Below, in pieces: positions 12,082 through 22,860 of a stretch of 64,000 nt of DNA (positions are counted from its first letter, which is position 1; the number at the start of each line of letters is the position of its first letter). Position numbers and translations under genes: made by a program. Origin of the DNA: Oikopleura dioica (lineage: Eukaryota; Chordata; Appendicularia; Copelata; Oikopleuridae); the NCBI GenBank assembly GCA_907165135.1, contig OU015566.1, positions 9,098,157 through 9,162,156 on the forward strand, read 5' to 3'. Under the pieces are notes generated by a model. The model saw nothing but the letters and a program-made list of their open reading frames with translations, ran no database searches and was not told the origin of the DNA.

Positions 12082-15000
12082 ATGACGGACATAATCTCAG
12101 TTGCTGATCATATTAGAGATGCTCAGACTGGACACACGATTTATGGACACAATTATGCGAGATCTATTGGAAAAATAAAGATCTTCAGAATTCTTACTTC
12201 GAAAAAATGGAACGCGTTTCTTCAATTCACGACTCTCATTCACTGTATTCTTCGAGTTTGGGAAAATGAATTTACTGGACCAAGAAAAGTAACAGACAGA
12301 CTCAGTGATGATGAAACTCCGCTTTGGCCTGTTATTGTCTCCGGATTTATTTTGGCAATTTACGTCTCTCATTCGATTTTGATCATTCTTTTCTATAGGA
12401 AGAATCTAGTACGCTGGAAGGAATTTGAAAATAGTGGACCGATGAGGGCCGAACTGATTTATCTTGTGCTTAGTTGTCTTTTTCTTATTGATTTTATGCT
12501 TTTAGTAAGTGATTTTTCTTGATCCAGAATTCTTAAAATTCAGACAATACAACACTGTCTTGGACAAAGAATGCCACAAGTTTTCGCCTGCTTCCGTTCC
12601 CTACTAATTCTGACTGTTCGGCCAAAATCCCGCCACGTTTTCAAAGTCATCACCCTCGTCTCCTTCAAAATGTGGAAATTCTGGGCGGCCTTATTTGGCT
12701 TTATTCTCTTCTTCAGCTCTATGAGCGTGCACACCTTTGCCCATATTTATAATTGTATTATTTCTTGCGATATGGAGTCATTCCGTGAGCTGAATTTAAA
12801 TTTATTGAATGTGGACGAGTACAGATGTTTTGATGACCCGGTGGTTAATGATCAGGTAATTATCCATCAGGTCACACCCTGGCAGCAGTAATGGTCTTCG
12901 GACTTGGGCCCTTTCTTCGATTTTTGGCCAGAGGTTTAGGAGGAGTTGGTGCAGGCATCAACCCGCTTCGCAAAATAGCCTACACTTCAAATGAAACACT
13001 CAATATCCCTTGTTTCTTACTTGAATGACATAGATAGAAAAGTCAAAGTACCAGGCGCCACTCGCGATTCTCCAGATAATGTCTTTACTCCCCGCCGATA
13101 TCCAGGCTGAGGCAAATACAAAGTGATACAGAGCAAACCAGACAGCGATTTTGACCTTCTCAAAACTCGGGCAGCATTTACAGCATAAAAAACAAGTCTG
13201 ACAAGGATGAAATAACTAGTCACGAAAAACAGGGACTAGATAATTTCATGCCTCTCCTGAATGATCACTATGATATGCCAGACGATGCAGATTATACTTA
13301 TCGAGAATGCGAATATCCTGGTGCTCTCGAAATGGCAAGAGTGCTCTTGGCAAGAATGCACAAGCGCGCACATAAATGCCACGAGTTCGAAAAATACATG
13401 AAGCGGGTTTAAAACTTTTTCAATGCTCTCTTTTTTATCCGCGATACTCTTCAGCGTCTTTTCAAACCTCTTATTCTTCATTTTCTTTTTTCGAAATGAC
13501 CTAGTTTTGAAAGCAATTTTCAAATGGATTTCAAATTAGTCAATTACCAATTATACCTTCTAGTTTAACGCGTCATTTATATTATGCGGCGACTGCTCGA
13601 AGGACAATTTGAAGGCCGAGTGGTGCACTGGAAATATCTTTACTGGAAGTTTCGATCACATAGGACGCGGTTTCGTTTCAATGTTTACAACATTTACGAC
13701 GGAGAACTATCCTGACATTATGTTCCCGGCGTTTGACTATTCCAGTGAACGGGTGGGCCAGTTGATCCAAATACTCTTCCTTGATTTCAATTTTCAGAAC
13801 TCTCGTTGGGTCACACTTTTCTTTTCAATTTACTTGTATCTTGGTGCGTTCTTCTTCAATGCTCTAATTATTGGCGTTATCATCGATGCTTACTGGGTTG
13901 TTTCGAAGGATGAAGTCAAATCTGAGCGTACTCAAATTCGTAAATCTCTTGCTCTCGCGTGGGGAAAATTGATCGGAGATGATGCTGATGAGGATGTCAA
14001 CAAAATATCTGTCGAAGATCCAAAACTTCTAGGTATAAAAGCATGTTGTATCTTATTGTATATAGACCTCCCCTAGAACTCTTTGAAACTCTGAAACCTG
14101 ATAACAACGAGGAAGAAAACAAGAATCTCATATCTATGCTCGACACAATTAATGATGGCTACATTGACCCCTTTGATTGGACAACAAGGCTTCTTGATAT
14201 TTTACGAATACAGTTTAAAAACGATGAGATCGATGATTCGACGGAAAATCTTGTTGAGTCAAAACAAAATTACTCGCAAAGACTACTGGTAAGAGTTTAA
14301 AATGCACAGTGACGACATTTTTTTATTTAGATTTTTCTGGTACCGACGCATACGATATTGTTCCTTTCATACTATGTCAATATCAACTGCTACGTTTACC
14401 TTGCGATTCACTCGGCTCAGACTCTGATAATTTTAATTTCAATCAACAAAGAAATTCTTCTCAGAAAAATTACGAAAAAAGTAAAATTTGATCTTACTCT
14501 CTACCTCATTGCACTGGGATGCTCGGCTTGCTGGTATATCACTTTCTTTCTTGATGATTGTGTATGCAAAGACTATTCAAATTGTAAGAAAATCAGAGGA
14601 AAAAAGGTTTCTAATATATTTAAGCTTGCAGCACCACTGTGTTACTCTTAGCTGTTGGTGGAATTCTACGAGCACTTTCCGCCTTTATTATGCTTTTACG
14701 CTTTTTCTTCAGCATTTCATGGTTTGACAAAGGATCCTCCATGATCTCATATCTTTTCAATATAATTGTTGACCTCTTTGTTGTTGTCATGGTTCTTCAA
14801 TACTTCTTCGCCCAAGTTGGATACGAGTCCTTTGTGGGCACCGAACTCGACCTTTCAATTATCATTTCTGGGCGAGACGCTTCTGGTTACAACTGCGGCT
14901 TTGGCTTCGATTCGTTTCTCTGCTCGATTCTGATCCAGCTTCAAATCTTTAGCACAAACGATTGGCCAGCAATCATGGAAAATCTTGCGCTCGACTATGA

Positions 15001-16179
15001 ACCAAAATTTTTCGTATACCTCTACTTCATTGGATGCTTCATCATCATAAATCTGGTCTGCATGCAAATGGTGATCGCGGTCATTTTAGAAGCATTCAAG
15101 ATTTTTTCAAATAAAGACTCGCAGAAAGACTTGGAAAAGTTACAAGATGACAAGCGAAAATCAAAGAACTCTTTCAATCTGGCGGATATGCTCACTACTT
15201 TTGCTACTCAAACCTCATCCAGGTTATTTTTAGTTGGGTAGGGAGTAGTTTTGATTATTATTTTAGCAATTCTTCATCAGAAAACTCATCAAATCAGCCT
15301 CGACCAGATGATTCGGATGTTTTCTTCGTTGGAGCGAAAGTTATCTTAGAAAAAGATTATACCGACCAACTGAACGACATTTATCTCGACAAAGGAGACG
15401 AGATCGAAATTGTCGACACAACAAACAACCACGTGACCGCGTCGATGGAGGGCGAGATTATCGGTTCTGTACCGAAAACAATTTTGAAAGGGTTCAAGGA
15501 AGCAGAGCCTGTTGTTCCTAATCCGAGGCTGAGTCACAGAGCAGTGGCAATTAGACGTAAGTAAATGACGGTACCATATTGTTAATTAATACCGTTGAGC
15601 TGTCTGAGAGTAGACTGACATGTCACATGTGTATGCAAGAATTTTACTCAATCGGCCCCTACTTATTATTTATAGCCGAGAGCTGGACTGTTGGCGTTCA
15701 TGGCGACATGACAGTAATGAACAAGGATGAAATGGCGAAGCTCAATCAAGTATTCAAGGGCTCACTGATGACAGGAGAAGAACGCCTCCATCAGAGAAAG
15801 AAGAAGAGGCGAAAAAGAACGGTTTCTGATGAAAGGCCAAATTGGGTCGACTCTTTTAGGTCTTGGTTTTGGAATTTTTCAATAAAATGAAATCACAAAA
15901 TTAAGTTTTTATTTTTTGAAAGCCAAAATAAGCAAAGATTTCAACGTTCAAATAAGTGTGAATGAATCTGTAGAAGACTCGATTGAAGTGATTCAAGAAG
16001 AACCAGAGCCTGATGAGAGCGAAATCACTATGGAACGAACTGCTACAAAAGTCAAGTTCTCTGAAGTCATTCATGAAATTCCACAACCCGAGAGCCGCGA
16101 AGAATCACCTGTTGTTCCGCTTTCAAGGAAAGAATTGATGCGACAAAGGAGAAGAAACGACAGTATAAAGAAAATATGA
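12082..16179 (+). CDS. Two-pore (TPC-type) cation channel with C-terminal SH3-like domain
   Basis: Two six-helix voltage-channel repeats. Repeat I has an S4-like RSLLILTVRPKSRHVFK and a pore-helix/filter block ending TTENYPDIMFPAF, matching the TPC hallmark TTANNPDVMMPAY. Repeat II has S4/S5 around ILRALSAFIMLLRFF, pore block IFSTNDWPAIM and S6 LVCMQMVIAVILEAF. TPCs are endolysosomal Na+/Ca2+ channels. After S6 the frame continues through GT-AG introns into FFVGAKVILEKDYT...YLDKGDEIEIVD...GEIIGSVPKTIL, an SH3-like pattern, then a charged tail ending RRRNDSIKKI. Introns include 12509-12543, 12856-13563 (holding a nested gene), about 13753-13797 and 15557-15674. The S2-S3 region of repeat II (14470-14640) could not be resolved: two frames are open and the exon choice is uncertain. 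Filter residues differ from human TPCs (see findings). Confidence 0.75.
12872..13481 (-). CDS. Four-TM (MARVEL-like) protein nested in a channel intron
   Basis: ATG at 13481 (MKNKRFEKTLKSIADKKE) leads through four hydrophobic segments: LHVFFELVAFMCALV, RIFAFSISIICIVWHII, KIAVWFALYHFVFASAW and SGAWYFDFSIYVIQAIL. A basic/proline tail ends TITAARV, with the stop at 12872-12874. Two GT-AG introns are needed: about 13250-13179 (the donor GTGATC is weak) and about 13020-12980. The gene lies wholly inside the 708-bp intron 12856-13563 of the two-pore channel on the opposite strand, and its stop codon is 16 bp from the host donor. The tetraspan layout with short loops suggests MARVEL type, but the family is not certain. 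Confidence 0.6.
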
Positions 16180-16442
16180 TAAATGTATATTTCTGTACTT
16201 TATAAATTATCAATTTTAATAAAGCAAATGAGTAATGAATGACAACTCTTTCAGACTTAGGATAGACGACAGCAGGGGGCTCAAGGTGATTATTGTTTCC
16301 ATTTTGAAAACGGAAATTGTCCCAAAATCCGCGGGATTTGTATTTCAACGCTGGAAAACGAGGATGCACAATTGCGTTGCGTAGATGGCGTAAATTGGCA
16401 CGTAAATTGTGACAAGCGAATCTGAATAAATAAGATAATCGA

Positions 16443-16560
16443 GTAGGGCCCATTAGGTGTAAATACCCATTAGGTGTAAATTCCATTAGGTGTAATTTTC
16501 TAGAAGGTGTAACACACCTAATGGATATTTACACCTAATGGGAACTTACACCTATTGGGT
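16443..16560. repeat. Left terminal inverted repeat of the 7.1-kb MULE
   Basis: About 118 bp. Three direct copies of the CCATTAGGTGTAAAT-type unit, a central TTTTCTAGAAGGTGTAA, then inverted copies of the unit. The whole repeat is therefore itself near-palindromic as well as inverted relative to 23427-23541. Confidence 0.85.
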
Positions 16561-17350
16561 GAAAATTCTTTGTTTTGGGACATTTGGTGTAAATTGTTGC
16601 CGAATTCATTTCTTTCGATCGAAAAAACTCTGCGAAATCCGACTGCTGACGAGAAAATACAAAGAAAAACAAGAAAAAAAACCTTGATCTGCCTGAATAT
16701 AAATAATACGAATAAAAGAGATTCTCAATAAAACCGGTCAAGAAGGAAGCTCTTTGATAATATCGTCCTTGAAGCCTCTTTATTTTTATAAAATGAAACG
16801 ACTTCTGCAGGAACCAAAGCATCGGACTTGAATTTACTTGCTCCATCAAAATCTTTTTCATCGAACTTTTTCTTTGGAAGCGAGCTCTGCGTTTGATTCG
16901 TTTATACAAGCCGATCATAATGCCTTTACACAGTTTTTGAATACTTCCCTCTAAATAATTGACAACAGAAGGAAATTCGTCACGAAGTAGGACAGTACCT
17001 GATTTGTACTTTTCGATGAAGAGACAAATCTCATGAATGAATCCTAACGAGCCAATAGTTGCAATCGACTTTTCCGAGTTAAGCTGCGACAGGATAATCA
17101 TCGACTCGTTAACGACATCTTTACATTTTGACGTGCGCACAATACTGTACAAAGGTCGTAGTAGTTCTGAAGTGACGCAGCCAAATTGGAGCAATTTCAG
17201 GCACTAAATCACGATCGCGTCGTTTTCTTTGTGACTAAGCATGGTGAGCAGAAGTGGTCGGGAGTTCTGTGTCAGTTTCTCGCTCTTTGTGAAAAAGAAA
17301 TCGCTGTAGCTGCTGAGGAGGACTTGTAGTATTTCTCAAGATATGCCATC
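16535..17350 (-). pseudogene. ARM/HEAT-like helical fragment inside the MULE
   Basis: Minus-strand coding-like stretch with alternating amphipathic helices (SRPLLLTMLSHKENDAIVI, a TAG stop, then CLKLLQFGCVTSELLRPL and ESMIILSQLNSEKSIATIG). This pattern is typical of armadillo/HEAT repeats. The in-frame stop at about 17200 and the run-out into the terminal repeat indicate a broken captured fragment. The specific parent gene is not recognised. Confidence 0.4.
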
Positions 17351-17582
17351 GAATCTTTGAGGTTGAGGTCTGCTTTCGGAGCTGGTACTTTCGTATTCAT
17401 TGAGATCTTCATCCATTTGCAGCTGCGTTGTCGTTTTGCTTAAAACACTGTTATACAATTATATTGACTATATGAATTTGAATTCTAGTGCTTCTAGAAC
17501 TTAAGTCTACAGATATTTTCATAAAAATTGAACATTTACTTCTCGATTTTCTGCAGGAGTCTACTTATTATTAGAGATAAAA

Positions 17583-17813
17583 ATGAAGCGTAAAAAGGAT
17601 GATGAAAAGAATGAGGATTTGGAATTAACAAAAGAAGTCAGCGACATGGTTAAGAAAGCGCCAAAAGCTAAACTTGAGCTCAAAGACTTGCTTACGCCTG
17701 AACGTCCCCCAACGATGATTGAAACTCAAGAAATCATCGATGATTCTACCAGTACCGATCCAAAGGAAAAGTGCTCTTTATTAATAATTGAATTACCTTG
17801 CAATTTGTCGTAA
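17583..17813 (+). CDS. Short charged ORF in MULE, possible first exon
   Basis: ATG at 17583 opens a 76-residue Lys/Glu-rich frame (MKRKKDDEKNEDLELTKE...PPTMIETQEIIDD). It could be a 5' exon of the element's own protein, because it is on the same strand as the transposase and protease. No domain is visible. The end may be a splice donor rather than the TAA. Confidence 0.35.
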   Translation: MKRKKDDEKNEDLELTKEVSDMVKKAPKAKLELKDLLTPERPPTMIETQEIIDDSTSTDPKEKCSLLIIELPCNLS

Positions 17814-17899
17814 GGATAAACTTCCAAGTAGCCTCGGTCAGAAATGAGCAACCCTTTCGCGGAGAACTCTTCATCATCAAATTGAAATCTTGAGAGCAC
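17798..17899 (-). pseudogene. Topoisomerase-3-like exon fragment inside the MULE
   Basis: A single minus-strand exon with an acceptor (CTATTTAG) and a donor (GTAATT) at its ends. It encodes FQFDDEEFSAKGLLISDRG followed by YLEVYPYDKL. Type IA topoisomerase III has a very similar block in its domain linking region (GLMILARNYLDVYPYDHW in the human enzyme, from memory). No other TOP3 exon was recognised nearby, so it looks like a captured single-exon fragment. Confidence 0.6.
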
Positions 17900-18260
17900 T
17901 AAATAGTTGATATCAGTTCAATTGGCAACAAGCATGGTCAATTTCATTTTCTTTATTTGCTTTGGACCTAATGAATTGTTCTCATATACTCCGCGCAATA
18001 AAGACGATTTTCAAGATCTTCCAAAAGAACTAGCAGCAAAATATCCAGGAGCAGGTCAAATAGAATGATTTACCCTTTAATATATACGGCATGCATCTTT
18101 AGGGCATTAACTTACCTAAAACGCTTCTCAATCGAGTAAATCATGTTGTGGACATCGCTTTGGCACTGTTGCTTGCCAAAATGCTGGAATTGTGACGGTT
18201 TTTTCGTGCGCTGAAATCAAAAATTATCATTTTGAGATCTGTTAAAAAGGATGGAAAAGA

Positions 18261-18794
18261 ATGAATCTCAACTGTCAAAACCACCACGTTCGAAAGAATC
18301 TGGAAACATCTAACTGTAAAGCGAAAATATCGGTGCTTGTACGAAATTCTGATTACAAATCGAAAGAATTTTACGATGTTGAAAACTTTATAATCTACGA
18401 TCCAAGAAAATCTCATGTGGCGTTTGAAGTTTGTGGCTTTGGTGGTCATTTGAATGCACTGATTGATTGTTGGAAAAGATATGTGGTTTACAGATTCCGT
18501 CGAAACGAGCTTGAATCACAGCCCCGGACTTCGAGAAAAATGCTTGAATTGTTGCAAGATGAAGTCGTTGACAGTGAAATTTCAAATCGAATTTTCGGTG
18601 GAAATGCCAAAAAGAATGCCAAAAAAGCGGCGCTTCGATTTAAAAACTCAAATGTCGCTGCCAAGGAAAAACAAATTGTGCCGACAAAATGCCACTTCTT
18701 ATATATGTTTCAACGATGGTGGGCGGATTCACGACTCCCTTCCCTTAGCAACGATTTCACGCGCCACAATATAGTGTTTTTTTTTGGACCATGA
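18261..18794 (+). CDS. MULE transposase N-terminal segment with zinc-finger-like motif
   Basis: Open frame starting MNLNCQNHHVRKNLETSNCKA. The C-x(n)-C-K-A-x-I-x-V spacing followed by a later conserved segment recalls the FLYWCH/WRKY-like DNA-binding fingers that precede MULE transposase domains. The frame continues to about 18794 without the catalytic block. Introns or decay separate it from the DDE segment at 19156. Confidence 0.45.
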   Translation: MNLNCQNHHVRKNLETSNCKAKISVLVRNSDYKSKEFYDVENFIIYDPRKSHVAFEVCGFGGHLNALIDCWKRYVVYRFRRNELESQPRTSRKMLELLQDEVVDSEISNRIFGGNAKKNAKKAALRFKNSNVAAKEKQIVPTKCHFLYMFQRWWADSRLPSLSNDFTRHNIVFFFGP

Positions 18795-19155
18795 CGCTCG
18801 CCGAAGTGAATATGCATCAAGTCTCAATATAGGAAGAGTTTTTTACCTTTATTGAGTACAGTTGAGTTGTTGTTATTGTAGATGAGACAGGTTGTTTGTG
18901 AGTTCGCTCGTGATCTGAAAAAAAATATGAAACTCGAAAAGATGGAATAATGAGTGTCGTGAGTGCCGTCAAAAAACAGTGGCCACAACTTGTGATGGTA
19001 ACCGAACCTTGCCGCGATCAATCGAACAAATTCAAGGTCGGGTTTTTTTTATTTAAGTCGCTTGGTGTCGCTTATTCGGGCTTTTGTTTTCGGGGTAATC
19101 ATCAAAAATCGACGGTGCGTTAAAAAAACCTGTCAAGGGTTATTGCGTTGACCGA

Positions 19156-19428
19156 ATGACTTGTCTCCTCAAAGATCACAAAGCGGAAACATATGAAGCG
19201 TTATGGGCATTCTTCAAAAGCCAAACGAATGGGCTCCCTAATCTTCGCTATGTGTGCAGTGACTGGGAGAAATCCTTTATCTCTGCTCACAAAACTGTCC
19301 TGCCCGGCGTTATTCATATAAAGTGTTCCTTCCACTTGTATCAATCCTGGAAACGCCGGGCAGGACAGGAAGGCCTCTTGAAGGCTTGGGAGGAAGAACG
19401 GACACAAGTCATCAGGAAGGTTTTATAA
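19156..19428 (+). CDS. MULE transposase catalytic segment
   Basis: Encodes LLKDHKAETYEALWAFF, then LRYVCSDWEKSFISAHKTVLPG and IHIKCSFHLYQSW. This is the characteristic MULE order K-x-A-E-T-Y-x-x-L-W, S-D-(W/F)-E-K-A, C-x-F-H-x-x-Q. SDWEKS would hold the second catalytic Asp. The upstream DGT-type block was not found on this strand. A perfect 17-bp inverted repeat (19295-19311 / 19352-19368) lies in this coding block. Confidence 0.72.
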   Translation: MTCLLKDHKAETYEALWAFFKSQTNGLPNLRYVCSDWEKSFISAHKTVLPGVIHIKCSFHLYQSWKRRAGQEGLLKAWEEERTQVIRKVL

Positions 19429-19665
19429 AATGAGATTGCTAACATTTGCTATTTTACCTTTGATCTTTTAGCATCAGCTGATTTGTAGATAAGTTTCCGC
19501 TCTCCGACTCGCTTGAGGTTTCGGTTGCCATTCGGGCAAATCTTCTGCGGAAGATGAATTTTTTCTGACTGAGCTTCAAAATGAAGAATACACAGGCGCT
19601 TTTGGTCTTCATTGGAGGTGTGTATTGATAACTGTGCGCTTAGAATGGGTATTATTTGAAATCAA

Positions 19666-19940
19666 TTAAAAATCGTCCACAAAATCAAATTCTGACGTAT
19701 TTTCGTACCTTGGCAAATAGTATCGATGAACTTGATTTTTTTTGTTGCTAGTTTGCGCTCTTGGTTGACTTAATAAAGGACTTGTAGTTTTGCTCAGCTT
19801 TTTCTTTTCTCCGGCTTTGAGGACTTCCTCGATGTTCAGATTGACATCGAGAGCTCCTGTGCATTCGCCAGCGAAGATCTTTCTCGCTCCGTGACGGATC
19901 ATGTTCAACATTTCCTTTTGATTGAGCTTCTTGTTCTGAT
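19666..19940 (-). pseudogene. ISWI (SMARCA1/5-like) fragment inside the MULE
   Basis: Minus-strand segment encoding DQNKKLNQKEMLNMIRHGAR, then KIFAGEC and NLNIEEVLKAGEKK. It matches the region just after the helicase core of ISWI ATPases, which I remember as DQN...EMLQMIRHGATHVFA...DIDGILERGAKK. An acceptor-like AATAG precedes it. It ends YENTSEFDFVDDF* without the HAND/SANT domains. No ATPase exons are nearby, so it is a captured fragment antisense to the transposase. Confidence 0.65.
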
Positions 19941-20092
19941 CTATTGATCATCGTTGAGGGTTTCTAAAAGGGGGATTAGTATTGTGAAAGTCAGTTAATT
20001 TCATTTTATAAAATCAATAAGGAATTGTCTGTATTCTGCGCCTTATTTCCCTGTTGGACAAGATGAATTTCGGGCTGTTTTCATCGAAATCA

Positions 20093-20760
20093 TCACAGAA
20101 GAGTGCCAAAAAAATCTTGAAATCGACGGTAATGCTGTTGAGTCGATGGATGTTGATGACGAAAACGCGAAAAAAGAGGTGGATGTTGATGATGACGAAA
20201 ACGCGAAAGAAAAGGTGGATGTTGATGACGGCGAAAAGAAGAAAAAGAAGAATGGATGGATCGCTTATCGCGACTACCTCCTCAAGAACTATTTCAACGA
20301 AGACGCCACATTCAAGCCTAGTGAATGGGCCGATAAATCATCCAATATGATCAAAACTGGGGAAATCGATAGCACTAATAACGCCAGGCTTGGTTTGATC
20401 ATTTTTACCTAAATTTTTCTCCATGATTTCGACCACGGTCTCTCTATTTTTATTCGAATTGAGCAGCGCTTCTCATCAGCTTCATGACCAGCGACAACAA
20501 CAGCTTGACTCGTTTCTAAAATATCAATTAACTTTTGAAATCAACGATGAACCAAGATTTAGCGAGAGTGTAAATGCACGACTCTTGCGCGGTCTGCAGT
20601 CTAAGCCTGATGTTCAAGAGCTTTGCAAAGTGATCACAAATCGCAAGAAAACGACGTTTAACGATGAGTTGAGCTATCTTGAAGATGGAAAATGGCCAAT
20701 AAAAACAACGCAAAAACTGGTACAACATGGATGGTTAAATTTAACGCTATGCAACGATTC
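20093..20760 (+). CDS. MULE transposase C-terminal segment
   Basis: Contains an acidic repeat (SMDVDDENAKKEVDVDDDEN) followed by WIAYRDYLLKNYF...FKPSEWADKS and TGEIDSTNNARLG. The last block matches the late MULE motif T-N-N-x-x-E-G. After a probable 80-90-nt intron, the helical stretch HDQRQQQLDSFLKYQLTFE continues to about 20760. Exact exon junctions between 20390 and 20480 are unclear, and a frameshift is possible. Confidence 0.5.
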
Positions 20761-22010
20761 TATCGAAAGTTGGATCGACAGTCTTCTTCCATGCCTCTAA
20801 AAATAAGCCATGCTGAGCTGAAAAAGCTTGTAATATCGACTTCAAAAGATCTAAAAGGGGCGTCGACCGAGGCAAAAAGATTACTCTCTTCAAAAGACGC
20901 ACTTGACAAGTTCCTTTGTGACCTGGATCGCAGAAATCCAGTGTTTGAGACTTTTCTCGCTGGAATGAATTTCAATTTGGTCGAAAAGAAAGAAGAAAAC
21001 GCAAAAAAGAAAAAGGGCTCACCTGGTCATGAAATCAACGAAGAGAACCTTCCAGCAATGGGCGAGCATAGCGGCGCCTTTGTGAGGAAAACAGATGAAA
21101 TCAAGGAAGAAAAGCGTCGTATTGATGTCCTTGAAGAAGCCGCGGAATACACAGAAGTTAAGACAGCAACAAACAACGATGAATCGTCCAATTCCATTCT
21201 TCTTGAGGAATCTGAAAATGCAATGAAATACGAAAACGAGCTTGATAGAAAAATGTTCAAAACTCCAACTTTCAAGTTTGAAAAGTTTAATGGCTACAAG
21301 ATGTCATTTGAAGCAGAAAATATCGCTAAAAATATACAAAAATGGCCTGAAGGACAGCTGGTCAATTTAATAGAAAAGGAGGAAGTTCGCGTCCGAGATC
21401 TGTTGCCACTTTACAAACTTCGAACAGAAACAAAAGACAAAATTCTGGACTTGTTTATCATCATTATGAGACATTACCAACAGCAACACCAAACTAATGA
21501 TATTATTCTTGAAGACACGAAATTCTCACAAATGGTCTTTCAAGGAAAAAATTTTGCTGGTACTGGTTATCATCCATCAGAAATAAAACGATTTGTTTGC
21601 CCTGTCTTTATCCCTGGTCGAGTTGGACACTGGATAATTGTCAAGGCGGATAGAGAGGAAAAAAATATTTACAATTTACGACTCTTTGAATTTCGAAGAT
21701 TATGGAGATGTCTATCAAGGCAAATTTCAAAAAATATTAGATTAATTAACCGTATCATAAGCGCAATTGGAAATTTAATTAAGTGTTTCTTGAAGTATTC
21801 GAAGAAGACGAAAAGGACTGGGCTCCTATATATCAAAAATGCCCAAAACAAAAATACATGGACTGCGGCATTAATGTGGCGTATGGATTATTTTTCATCG
21901 TGTGCCTAAATCTGGAGAACTATTCAACAAAACTCAAGGAGAGCTCCAAAAATTTACGACTAAATTTGGCAGCGTGCATATCCACTGGCGAATTAATGAT
22001 TGGTACCTGA
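20692..22010 (+). CDS. Ulp1/C48-like cysteine protease encoded by the MULE
   Basis: A roughly 330-residue charged N-terminal part leads to FVCPVFIPGRVGHWIIVKAD (catalytic His in GHW). The next conserved piece, YDSLNFEDYGDVYQ (catalytic Asp), is in a neighbouring frame: one extra base around 21677-21681 breaks the ORF. After a likely intron, QKCPKQKYMDCGINVAYG carries the Gln and nucleophile Cys. The His-Asp-Gln-Cys order is that of SUMO/NEDD8 proteases (peptidase family C48). Its role in transposition is unknown. The frameshift suggests this copy is inactive. Confidence 0.7.
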
Positions 22011-22085
22011 TGTTTGGCGAACCAGCTGTAAGATTTTACTTTCCAGTACTTCTTTTTCTTAAATAAACATAATCAGAAACAGAGA

Positions 22086-22860
22086 TTTATTCAGTTATTT
22101 ACTTTCGAGTACAAAAGCGTATCGCTGAGCCCCTCAACCGCAACTGCGAGGCGTTGATTATGCCAGGACATTTGGAGGACGTCGCCTTCGAAGCCTTCGA
22201 TTTCGCGAGCTTCTTCGTCCGGGCCCATGATTCCTTCGAAAGACGCGATGAAGATCTAAAATGAGGGTGAGAAATCGTAAACATGGACGGAGCACTTGCC
22301 TTGTTTTTGATGGCGAAAATGATCTTTTGATCGTCATGTGACCAACAGACGTTCAAAGCAGGGCCTTCCAAATTGCACCAGGTTCCTTCATTTGTCCAGG
22401 TTACGCAGCTGAAAGAACAGTTTATTGGTCATAAATTGAGCGCAGTTTTACCTAAAAATGGCGATAGAATCGCTTTCAGAAACGACCAGTTTCTCTCCCG
22501 AGTTACTAAATCCGACGAAGGCAACACAACTTGTCCAACTTGTCGCTGAACGAGTTCTTCTCGATCCGAGTCCCAGATTTAGACAAAAGTCGCGTTCTTC
22601 GAACTCAGCGCCAGAAGCGAGCTGAACGGGTCCCAAGAAAGCGAGTGGATCGGCTTCAAAACTTTGCCAAAAAAGGTCGACATTTTCCGCGAAGGAAAGT
22701 TCTTCGTGACAGACGTTCGTGCTCTCGAGGAATTGGTCATCAGCGCCGCCTGGATTTCGCGTTCGACGCTAGAATTTTACAATTTATTTTCAAAAATCCC
22801 TTCTAAAAGATTACCTCAAGTTCATGAGTCAGCGGTCGAGGGAGATTCTCAACGATTTGA
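22086..22860 (-). pseudogene. WD40 (Aladin/AAAS-like) gene fragment inside the MULE
   Basis: Minus-strand exons encode KPIHSLSWDPFSSLLALSSK, an in-frame TAA (22579-22581), then GFSNSGEKLVVSESDSIAIF, CVTWTNEGTWCNLEG, ALNVCWSHDDQKIIFAIKN and LQMSWHNQRLAVAVEG. The order W-x-P...WTxExW...CWSxDxxxLLF...WxxxxxRLAV resembles the C-terminal propeller of nucleoporin Aladin, from memory. One intron uses a GC donor (AAG|GCAAGT). The stop codon and missing ends mark it as a degenerate captured fragment. Another WD40 parent is possible. Confidence 0.5.

Noticed and set aside
18824-19021. Minus-strand LWPLFFDGTHDTHYS as the missing MULE DGT block
   Set aside because: Wrong strand relative to the transposase and not followed by the expected motif; probably chance.
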